From the NCBI GenBank assembly GCA_035288405.1, contig DATEAK010000203.1, positions 1-5,881 of the forward strand: DNA of 5,881 nt, given 5' to 3'. This DNA is from JACPSX01 sp035288405 [NCBI: bacterium] (lineage in GTDB: Bacteria > JACPSX01). The position numbers were made by a program, and so were the translations under genes. Shown piece by piece: positions 1 through 5,440 of this stretch. Within the stretch, counting starts at the first letter, position 1; every line of letters begins with the position of its first letter. Below the pieces are notes generated by a model. That model had not been told where the DNA came from and searched no databases. It worked only from the letters and a program-made list of their open reading frames with translations.

Positions 1-10
1 GGGGTAGATT

Positions 11-610
11 ATGCGTTGGGGAATGGCCATTGATCTGAAGAGCTGTGTGGGGTGTAACAGTTGCACGCTGGCCTGCAAAGTGGAGAACGCAACTCCTCCG
101 GAAATCCAATGGATCCGGGTCATGGAAAAGGAAGAGGGGAATTACCCCACGGCGAAGCGCTCCTTTTTTCCCCTGCGCTGCAACCACTGCGCCGATCCGC
201 CCTGTCTGACGATCTGCCCCACCGGGGCCACCTACCAGCGGGACGACGGCATCGTGCTCGTTGACTATAAGAAGTGCATCGGCTGCGGAGCGTGCATGAT
301 CGGCTGCCCGTATCAGGTGCGGTTCAAGTGGGAAAACGGCCGGGGGTACTACAGCACCGGCTACACGCCGTTTGAAGAAGAAGGGTATGCGCGCTACGAG
401 GAAGGCACCTACCAGAAGTGCACCTTCTGCAGTCACCGTCTGGACCAGGGGCTTCCTCCGGCCTGCGTGCAAACCTGCCCCACCCGGGCTCTGACGTTCG
501 GAGATCTGGACGACCCCGACAGCGAAATCAATCAGCTCTTGCGGGCCCGCCACTATACCCGGCCGCGGGAAGAACTGGGGACCCAACCCTCTACGTTCTA
601 TCTCTCGTAG
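11..610 (+). CDS. 4Fe-4S ferredoxin-type electron-transfer subunit (B subunit of an NrfD-linked molybdoenzyme)
   Basis: This is the electron-relay subunit of a complex iron-sulfur molybdoenzyme (DmsB/PsrB/TtrB/PhsB family). It should carry electrons between the catalytic subunit and the membrane anchor encoded downstream. Sixteen cysteines form four cluster motifs: C12-x2-C15-x2-C18-x3-C22; C57-x2-C60-x4-C65-x3-C69; C89-x2-C92-x2-C95-x3-C99; and C137-x2-C140-x11-C152-x3-C156. This is the family's four [4Fe-4S] pattern, and no ligand is missing. The 199-residue length is normal for the family, and the C-terminal LGTQPSTFYL is a typical PsrB-like ending. The start is the ATG at 11, with GGGG at 1-4 as a possible ribosome site. 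The protein begins directly with MRWGMAIDLKSCVGC, so it has no Tat or Sec signal and should stay on the cytoplasmic side. A TAG at 5-7 might end an upstream gene, but this cannot be checked here. The 17-base gap to the next gene implies co-transcription. The family is near certain; the enzyme's substrate is unknown. Confidence 0.95.
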   Translation: MRWGMAIDLKSCVGCNSCTLACKVENATPPEIQWIRVMEKEEGNYPTAKRSFFPLRCNHCADPPCLTICPTGATYQRDDGIVLVDYKKCIGCGACMIGCPYQVRFKWENGRGYYSTGYTPFEEEGYARYEEGTYQKCTFCSHRLDQGLPPACVQTCPTRALTFGDLDDPDSEINQLLRARHYTRPREELGTQPSTFYLS

Positions 611-622
611 AGGGGGAGGAGG
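611..622 (+). promoter_or_regulatory. Strong Shine-Dalgarno site for the NrfD-like gene
   Basis: The purine run AGGGGGAGGAGG follows directly on the stop codon of the preceding gene and ends five bases before the ATG at 628. It decides the start of the membrane-subunit gene, although the same frame stays open upstream to 418 inside the preceding gene. The tight stop-SD-start arrangement suggests translational coupling of the B and C subunits. Confidence 0.85.
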
Positions 623-627
623 AAGCC

Positions 628-1509
628 ATGAGTTATACGGACAACGTGATTCTGGACTACAAGCCGCAACGGGTGTGGACGAGCCCCGTGGACCTCAATC
701 TCTTTTTAGCGGGCACCGGAGCGGCGACCTATTTTTGGGGAGTTCTGTGGGGATCTTGGATCGGCGAGGGAATCGGCGTTCTGGCGGTGGCCTTGGGAGG
801 TCTGGTCACCCAGCTGGAGCTGGGACGGCCCTCGCGAGCGTGGCGGGCGCTCACGCGCCTGGGGGGCAGTTGGATGAGCCGGGGCGTTCTGTTTCTCTCC
901 TTCTTTGTTGTGCTCGGGGCCCTCTCCGTGCTCCCCTCCCTCCCGGGACTGGCCGGACTTCCCTGGGGCCCCTCAACGACCACGGGTATCGTGATCAGCA
1001 CTCTGGCACAGATTCTCGCATTGGGGGTGACGTTCTATAGCGGCATGCTGCTGAGCTCCTGGCCCTCCATCCCCTTCTGGAACACCCCGTTGTTCCCGTT
1101 GATGATGATGGCGTTTTCGTTTGCCGGAGGCAGTGCCGTGATTCTGACTGTCCTGTCCCTGCAAGCCGCCCCGGTTTCCCTCACTCAGGTGGAACTGGAT
1201 ACGCTGTATCTGGCGGGATTATGCGCCGTCATGGCCCTGCTTTACCTGGCCACCATGGCCCCTTCCACTCTGGCCAGCCGAGCCTCGGTGCGCATCATCC
1301 TCTGGGGGAAACACAGCCTGGACTTCTACCTGGGGCTGGCGGCCATCGGCCTTTTACTTCCCCTGATTTTACTTTTCCTCGACTACCGCTCCGGCTCTTC
1401 TCCGGCGGAGAGCCCATTGCGCATCGTGGCGACGGCGGCTCTCCTGGTGGGAGGGTTCATGGTGCGGCGCATCTGGCTTCGTGCCGGTGTGTACGGTCTG
1501 CCGGTTTAG
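628..1509 (+). CDS. NrfD/PsrC-like polytopic membrane subunit (C subunit)
   Basis: This is the membrane anchor of the complex, which in this family exchanges electrons with the quinone pool. From the ATG at 628 the protein has 293 residues. About eight hydrophobic helices can be read, near residues 22-42, 46-63, 86-103, 120-142, 152-178, 190-210, 231-251 and 264-282, matching the eight-helix PsrC-type fold. Family hallmarks are LELGRPSRAWRAL after helix 2, SWMSRG before helix 3, and YSGMLLSSWPSIPFWNTPLFPL leading into helix 5. The C-terminus RRIWLRAGVYGLPV is also typical of NrfD proteins. There are no haem-ligand or iron-sulfur motifs, so quinone is the likely partner, with electrons arriving through the B subunit. 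The frame is open from 418, but the extra 70 residues overlap the preceding gene and have no membrane character. The SD at 611-622 supports the start at 628. Whether the complex reduces or oxidises quinone cannot be told from sequence. Confidence 0.93.
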   Translation: MSYTDNVILDYKPQRVWTSPVDLNLFLAGTGAATYFWGVLWGSWIGEGIGVLAVALGGLVTQLELGRPSRAWRALTRLGGSWMSRGVLFLSFFVVLGALSVLPSLPGLAGLPWGPSTTTGIVISTLAQILALGVTFYSGMLLSSWPSIPFWNTPLFPLMMMAFSFAGGSAVILTVLSLQAAPVSLTQVELDTLYLAGLCAVMALLYLATMAPSTLASRASVRIILWGKHSLDFYLGLAAIGLLLPLILLFLDYRSGSSPAESPLRIVATAALLVGGFMVRRIWLRAGVYGLPV

Positions 1510-1596
1510 GAATCCATCCATGCCGAAGGTTCCCGAAGTGACGGACCAGCAGGCGCCGACCTTCGAAAGGAAGTGAATACGAGAGAGGAGAACATC
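1510..1596 (+). other. Short intergenic spacer with a possible 18-codon reading frame
   Basis: These 87 bases separate the C- and A-subunit genes and hold no known element. An ATG at 1520, eight bases after AGGA (1508-1511), opens an 18-codon frame ending in TGA at 1574-1576 (peptide MPKVPEVTDQQAPTFERK). A weak 7-base inverted repeat, CGAAGGT (1524-1530) and ACCTTCG (1559-1565), brackets 28 bases. No T-run follows, so it is not an intrinsic terminator and transcription should continue into the A-subunit gene. Confidence 0.5.
1581..1588 (+). promoter_or_regulatory. Shine-Dalgarno site that fixes the A-subunit start
   Basis: GAGAGGAG ends eight bases before the ATG at 1597, which is good spacing. 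A GTG at 1573, in the same frame, would add eight residues, but it abuts its only purine run (AAAGGAA, 1566-1572) with almost no spacer. The ATG at 1597 is therefore preferred. Confidence 0.75.
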
Positions 1597-4179
1597 ATGG
1601 CTGTGGCAAAAGTCATGTCAACAGGAACCGCGGTAGGTTCCGATAAGAAGGATGTTTGGATCCCGACGGCCTGCGGCATGTGCTACATGAGCTGTGGAAT
1701 CCGCGTGCATGTGGTCGATGGCAAAGTCGTTGGCTTGGAAGGGGAACCGAATAACCCGCAGAACCGGGGGATCATGTGTGCTAAGGGCAAAGCGGGAATC
1801 ATGAACCTCTATAACCCGAACCGTGTCCGCACGCCCTTGAAGCGCACAAATCCGCAAAAAGGGATCGGAGTGGATCCCGGGTGGGTGGAAATTTCCTGGG
1901 AAGAGGCGCTGGATACCATCACCAGCAAGTTGTCTGCCTTGAAGGACGACCCTCGACAGCTTTTCGTGCAGACCTGGGAAGTGATCGGGGATAACTATTA
2001 CTGGCTTGCCGCGCTGGCGGCTGCCTTTGGCACACCGAACGTGATGCCCGCCTCTTCGGCTTCTTGCGGCAAGGTCATTCACCCCATGGAATTTCTCTCC
2101 GGCGGCGGCTTCCACCAGCAGCCCGATCTGCACTACTGCAACTATGCGCTTCTGGTGGGGACCCAAATCGGCACTGCGGCCCGCGGGTGCTTCAACCATA
2201 TGGCCACGGATTACGCCGAGGCGCGCAAGCGCGGCATGAAAGTGGTGGTGGTGGACCCCATCTCCAGCTACGCCGGCGCTAAGGCGGACGAGTGGATTCC
2301 CATCCGTCCGGGCACGGATTCCGCGTTTGCGTTGGGGCTCATGAATGTCTTGGTGAACGAATTGGGGATCTACGATGCTCCCTTCCTCCAGAAGCAAACC
2401 AATGCGGCCTATCTTGTGGGTCCGGAGGGCACCTATGTCCGCGACCCGATTTCCGGAAAGCCTCTCGTCTTTGACGCTGCTTTCGAGAAAGCGGTCTCTT
2501 ACGATGCTTCTTCTCCCGAAGTCTCCCTGGAGGGGAGTTATGAAGTCGCGGGCGTGAAATGCGCCCCCGCGTTCCAGGTGCTCAAAGATCACCTGCGGAG
2601 CTTCACTCCCGAGAAAATGTCGGAGATTACGACGGTTCCGGCGGCCACGATCCGCCGCGTGGCGCGCGAGTTCGGAGCCGCCGCGCAAGTTGGAGCCACG
2701 ACCATCCTGAAGGGACAAGAGCTGCCGTTGCGCCCCGCCTGTGTGGACTGGGCCCGCGGGCCCCAGGGGCACAAACACGGATTTCACAATTGCTGGGCGC
2801 TCAAACTCGTCAACATTCTCGTCGGCAACGTCAACATGCCCGGAGGGATTCAGAGCACCGGGGCGGCGGGCAATACTCCACACCGCTGGAGGCCGGAGGC
2901 AGGCCAGGATGGAATGATGGAGCACGGAGGATCGTTTTTGCCTGTGCCCCACCCCACGGCCTTTCCCGGCCGGGACCCATCGGAGCCGATTCGCCAGGAC
3001 GCGTTTGAATTATTCCCGGTGGCCGGGCACGCCACCACGATGTTCCCCCTGGTGGCGACCGAGCCCGAAAAGTGGGGACTCGACTATCATTTGGGTGCCG
3101 TTATCCACACCCCGGGCAATTTCCTCCTCGGTTCGTTTGGGGATTTTGCCGTCGTGGAACGATTTTACCAGTCCGTCCCCTTTGCCTTGGGCTTTGCCAT
3201 CGAAATCAATGAGACCAACGAGTTCGATGACATTATCCTGCCTTTCCCCTCCTACCTGGAAAGGGACGACTTTGTTCTGCCGCTCCAATTCATGATCCCG
3301 ATTTGTGGAGATGATCAATGGTACTGGCAAATTCGCCAGCAAGTCGTCCCTCCGCCGGCCGGGATACGAGCTCCCCAGGAAGTGCTTATGGAGATCGGCC
3401 GCCGGCTCGGGATTTTGGACGACATGCACAGAATTCTGAATCAAATTATGATGCTCAAGGACCCTCACCGCCTGGAGGCGCATCAGAGTTATCCGATCAA
3501 AGAGATTCACGACCGCATGGCCCGCTCGTGGTTTGGGGACGAAAAGGCTCTCGACTGGTTTGAGAAAAACGGAGTCCTGCCCATCCCTCGTGAGGTGGAG
3601 GAGCGCTACCCGGGTCCATTTATCGAGGCTCGAATCCCTATTTACCTGGAGCACTACATCAACCGCGGCAAGCAATTGGAAGCGGTCGCAAAGAAGATGG
3701 GCCGTAGCTGGGATTTCTCTGACTATCAGGCGCTGCCGACCTGGATGCCCTGCGAATCGTTCCATACCGTCGGCCGGGACGAGTACGACCTGATTGCCGT
3801 ACACTACAAGTTAGCCTTCGTCTATGGTCACTACGGGAACGAGAACCCCTGGATCGACGAGATCTGCGAACAAAACCCCTACACCTATTCCGTTTTGATG
3901 AACACCGAGACGGGCAAGAAGAAGGGACTTCGCGATGGGGACCCGGTGTGGCTCGAATCCCGCGTCGCTCGAACAAAAGCGCGGGTCAAGCTTACCGAGT
4001 GCATCCATCCCGAGGTCGTGGGGATCGCGGGTCACTTCGGCCACTGGTCAAAAGGGATGCCTCAGTCTCGCGGCAAGGGAGTCGCATTCAACTCCTTGAT
4101 GCCCTATGATCTGGATCACATGGACATGATTTCGACCGCTCTTGACCACTGCGTCGCAGTCAAGGTGAGCCGGGCATAG
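1597..4179 (+). CDS. Molybdopterin-dependent oxidoreductase, catalytic A subunit (DMSO reductase superfamily, no Tat signal)
   Basis: This 860-residue catalytic subunit should bind a Mo- or W-bis-pterin guanine dinucleotide and one [4Fe-4S] cluster. The N-terminal cluster motif is C26-x2-C29-x3-C33-x27-C61, followed by the lysine (Lys63) usual in enzymes that pass electrons from cluster to pterin. Cys157, in SSASCGKVIHP, lies where family members have their protein ligand to the metal, suggesting cysteine ligation as in PsrA, NapA and acetylene hydratase. Pterin-domain motifs include VVVVDPISS with the following WIPIRPGTDSAFALG, then GHKHGFHN (391-398) and GNVNMPGG (410-417). Residues about 268-345 form an insertion containing RDPISGKPLVFD, a segment I associate with poorly characterised anaerobic dehydrogenases. 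The C-terminal pterin-binding barrel starts near 730 and includes GHFGHWSKG (812-820). The N-terminus has no twin-arginine or hydrophobic segment, so a cytoplasmic location is inferred. With the B and C genes upstream it forms a quinone-linked complex. Candidates are PadB-like (phenylacetyl-CoA), SoeA-like (sulfite), a thiosulfate/polysulfide-type enzyme, or something undescribed. The superfamily is certain, the substrate unknown. Confidence 0.95.
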   Translation: MAVAKVMSTGTAVGSDKKDVWIPTACGMCYMSCGIRVHVVDGKVVGLEGEPNNPQNRGIMCAKGKAGIMNLYNPNRVRTPLKRTNPQKGIGVDPGWVEISWEEALDTITSKLSALKDDPRQLFVQTWEVIGDNYYWLAALAAAFGTPNVMPASSASCGKVIHPMEFLSGGGFHQQPDLHYCNYALLVGTQIGTAARGCFNHMATDYAEARKRGMKVVVVDPISSYAGAKADEWIPIRPGTDSAFALGLMNVLVNELGIYDAPFLQKQTNAAYLVGPEGTYVRDPISGKPLVFDAAFEKAVSYDASSPEVSLEGSYEVAGVKCAPAFQVLKDHLRSFTPEKMSEITTVPAATIRRVAREFGAAAQVGATTILKGQELPLRPACVDWARGPQGHKHGFHNCWALKLVNILVGNVNMPGGIQSTGAAGNTPHRWRPEAGQDGMMEHGGSFLPVPHPTAFPGRDPSEPIRQDAFELFPVAGHATTMFPLVATEPEKWGLDYHLGAVIHTPGNFLLGSFGDFAVVERFYQSVPFALGFAIEINETNEFDDIILPFPSYLERDDFVLPLQFMIPICGDDQWYWQIRQQVVPPPAGIRAPQEVLMEIGRRLGILDDMHRILNQIMMLKDPHRLEAHQSYPIKEIHDRMARSWFGDEKALDWFEKNGVLPIPREVEERYPGPFIEARIPIYLEHYINRGKQLEAVAKKMGRSWDFSDYQALPTWMPCESFHTVGRDEYDLIAVHYKLAFVYGHYGNENPWIDEICEQNPYTYSVLMNTETGKKKGLRDGDPVWLESRVARTKARVKLTECIHPEVVGIAGHFGHWSKGMPQSRGKGVAFNSLMPYDLDHMDMISTALDHCVAVKVSRA

Positions 4180-4238
4180 AAAGAACTCTTTCAAAAGTCT
4201 CAGCCATGGCGCTCTTTAGCGAATAAGAAAAAGATTCA
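4180..4238. other. Short convergent intergenic gap without a clear terminator
   Basis: Two operons meet tail to tail across 59 bases. GAAAGA (4179-4184) and TCTTTC (4187-4192) form an A/T-rich inverted repeat overlapping the A-subunit stop codon. CGCT (4210-4213), CTTT and AGCG (4218-4221) form a 4-base-pair hairpin. Neither is followed by a proper T-run on either strand, so I do not call a terminator. Transcripts may overlap or end by another mechanism. Confidence 0.45.
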
Positions 4239-5093
4239 TTAGAGCTTGATGAGAGAACCGGGGTCTTTGGGGGTGGCCTTTTCTCCCGAGCCCATCTCGT
4301 AGCGCAGCGCTTTGAGCGACTCCTCTCTGAGCTCCGCCCAAATCTCTCCCACCAGAGTCGCGAACTTCTGGCTCGAGACGAGGGCAGGATCCCGCGGGCG
4401 GGCAAGGTCTATGAGGACCTCTTTCTTAAGCAGTCCGGGGCGTGCACTCATGATGATCACACGATCGGCAAGCTGCACGGATTCGTTGATATTGTGAGTG
4501 ATGAAAACGATCGTCTGGCCCAGTTCCCCCCAGATGCGCAGTAATTCTTCTCCCAGGATAAGCCGGGTTTGCTCGTCCAGGGCGCCAAAGGGCTCGTCCA
4601 TAAGGAGGATGTCGGGATCGAGGGCAAGGGCACGAGCGATAGCGACTCTCTGGTTCATCCCTCCCGAGAGTTCCTGAGGATATCGCTCCTCGAACCCTCG
4701 CAGCCCGACCAGATCGATGATTCCCTGGCATTTCCTCCGCCTGGATTGCCTGTCCAAGCCCCGGACCTCCAGACCAAATTCCACGTTTTCCATCACGCTG
4801 CGCCAGGGAAAGACGGACACATCTTGAAAGACCATGGTGATCTTGGGGTGGGGGCCGGAGATGAGTTCCCCCTCCACGTAAATCTCGCCGTGGGAAGGTT
4901 CCACCAGGCCTCCGATCATGTTGAGAAGAGTCGATTTTCCGCAGCCGCTGGGTCCGATGATCGCGACGAACTCCCCCTTCTGAATCCTCAAGTTGACCTT
5001 TTCCACTGCGGCCAGCACTTCCTTGCCGTTGACGGAGAAAGCCAGTGAGTAGTCCTTGGTCACATCCTTCAGTTCAATAATCGGATTTCCCAT
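4239..5093 (-). CDS. ABC transporter ATP-binding protein, nitrate/taurine/sulfonate (NitT/TauT) type
   Basis: This 284-residue nucleotide-binding subunit of an ABC importer should power uptake by a partner permease at the inner face of the membrane. All motifs are present: Walker A GPSGCGKST (47-55), Q-loop Gln90 in VFQD, signature LSGGMNQR (142-149), Walker B ILLMDEP (162-168) with catalytic Glu167, D-loop ALDE (171-174) and switch His200. The signature has Met where Gln is commonest, a variation frequent in this subfamily. FPWRSVMENVEFGLEVRG after the Q-loop, and THNINESVQLADRV with SARPG after the switch, are typical of SsuB/TauB/NrtD/ThiZ-type proteins. The start is the ATG at 5093 (minus); GGGGGA about ten bases upstream is a modest ribosome site. 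No permease or binding-protein gene adjoins it in the window. The gene downstream is convergent and the gene upstream is an M24 protein, so the substrate cannot be assigned. Family members import sulfonates, taurine, nitrate, bicarbonate, pyrimidine precursors or aromatic acids. Confidence 0.94.
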   Translation of the reverse strand: MGNPIIELKDVTKDYSLAFSVNGKEVLAAVEKVNLRIQKGEFVAIIGPSGCGKSTLLNMIGGLVEPSHGEIYVEGELISGPHPKITMVFQDVSVFPWRSVMENVEFGLEVRGLDRQSRRRKCQGIIDLVGLRGFEERYPQELSGGMNQRVAIARALALDPDILLMDEPFGALDEQTRLILGEELLRIWGELGQTIVFITHNINESVQLADRVIIMSARPGLLKKEVLIDLARPRDPALVSSQKFATLVGEIWAELREESLKALRYEMGSGEKATPKDPGSLIKL

Positions 5094-5173
5094 CGCTGGA
5101 GATTCCCCCGGTTCCTGGACCGCAGTTCTACGCGCGCACGTTGATGTTGACGTAGCCTGCTCTCGATTTTCAC

Positions 5174-5234
5174 CCGTGGATCTGAAAGGGAGAGGACTCC
5201 GGAAAACCGGTAAGAAGATCCCTTTCGTCCACGG
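5174..5234 (-). repeat. Long imperfect stem-loop upstream of the ABC gene
   Basis: On the plus strand, CCGTGGA (5174-5180) pairs with TCCACGG (5228-5234). After a 3:1 internal loop, GAAAGGGA (5184-5191) pairs with TCCCTTTC (5219-5226), giving 15 base pairs. The 27-base loop contains its own small hairpin, CCGG-AAAA-CCGG (5199-5210). An alternative helix, GGATCT (5178-5183) with AGATCC (5216-5221), uses overlapping bases and is mutually exclusive with the main stem. No T-run follows on either strand, so it is not an intrinsic terminator. It could be an mRNA leader structure, a protein-binding inverted repeat or a remnant of a small mobile repeat. Confidence 0.7.
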
Positions 5235-5239
5235 TCCCG

Positions 5240-5264
5240 CGTGAGAAAGAAACGAAAGCTCACG
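5240..5264 (-). repeat. Second stem-loop adjoining the long hairpin
   Basis: CGTGAG (5240-5245) and CTCACG (5259-5264) form a perfect 6-base-pair stem around 13 bases, extended by a possible G-T pair. It lies only five bases from the long stem-loop. On the plus strand a T-rich stretch follows (about 5268-5287), giving a terminator-like look, but no plus-strand gene reads into it. On the minus strand it would precede the long hairpin in a transcript from the M24 side. Confidence 0.45.
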
Positions 5265-5411
5265 TGCCTTTAGTTTTGCTTTAATTTGAAGGTGCTTGCC
5301 CCTTTGAAAGCGGCACAGCGGATTATTCCCACCCTACAAGAACCCAGGGGAAAAATCAAGCGCTTACGGATCACTGCCTACCCCAAGTTTTCTGAGCGTT
5401 GTACAGAAATG

Positions 5412-5421
5412 GAAACGTTTC
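5412..5421. promoter_or_regulatory. Palindrome GAAACGTTTC, possible regulator site
   Basis: This is a perfect 10-base palindrome with a central CG, the general form of LacI-family operators and similar to the core of CcpA cre sites, though the flanks do not fit the full cre consensus. It is about 320 bases upstream of the ABC start and 20 bases past the M24 stop. Palindromes of this size occur by chance, so this is only a candidate. Confidence 0.25.
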
Positions 5422-5426
5422 GCCCC

Positions 5427-5440
5427 ACTGATGAATCAGT
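5427..5440. repeat. Inverted repeat directly after the M24 stop codon
   Basis: ACTGAT and ATCAGT are separated by GA and directly abut the TGA of the M24 gene (5443-5441 on the minus strand). A hairpin here would be short, with no U-run after it on the minus strand, so a terminator role is weak. It may instead be a protein-binding dyad. Its position right at the gene end is the main reason to list it. Confidence 0.35.

Larger units (their letters stand above)
5094..5440. other. 347-base intergenic region with structured DNA and no convincing gene
   Basis: This region lies between two minus-strand genes. It holds two adjacent stem-loops (5174-5264), an A/T-rich stretch (about 5268-5290) and two palindromes beside the M24 stop codon (5412-5440). 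A direct repeat TTTGAA occurs at 5285-5290 and 5303-5308. Short open frames crossing the region on both strands lack good ribosome sites and family resemblance. It probably contains the ABC-gene promoter and leader, but I could not pick a convincing -35/-10 pair. Confidence 0.6.

Noticed and set aside
418-627. A 70-residue N-terminal extension of the NrfD-like protein
   Set aside because: It lies wholly in the preceding Fe-S gene and intergenic SD, has no membrane or signal character, and the strong SD points to the ATG at 628.
1524-1565. A regulatory hairpin in the spacer between the C and A genes
   Set aside because: The stem is only 7 bp around a 28-base loop, which is expected by chance in GC-rich DNA, and no T-run follows.
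1618-2952. A 444-residue open frame on the minus strand opposite the molybdoenzyme gene
   Set aside because: It is a shadow of the GC-rich plus-strand gene; its translation shows no family motif, and the plus strand encodes an intact enzyme across the whole stretch.
3010-3804. A 264-residue minus-strand open frame inside the molybdoenzyme gene
   Set aside because: Same reason: an antisense shadow with no recognisable domain and no independent start signal.
5069-5263. A 64-residue minus-strand frame starting at a GTG and overlapping the ABC start
   Set aside because: The purine run AAAGG is too close to the GTG, the peptide is low-complexity basic sequence, and it overlaps the ABC gene by 25 bases out of frame.
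5094-5270. A TPP riboswitch upstream of the ABC gene, as found before some HMP/thiamine-precursor transporters of this family
   Set aside because: The conserved CTGAGA and the downstream conserved TPP-box sequences are not present in either orientation.
5240-5287. An intrinsic terminator on the plus strand
   Set aside because: The stem is only 6 bp with a 13-base loop, the T-rich stretch is interrupted and offset, and no plus-strand gene precedes it; it is kept only as a stem-loop.
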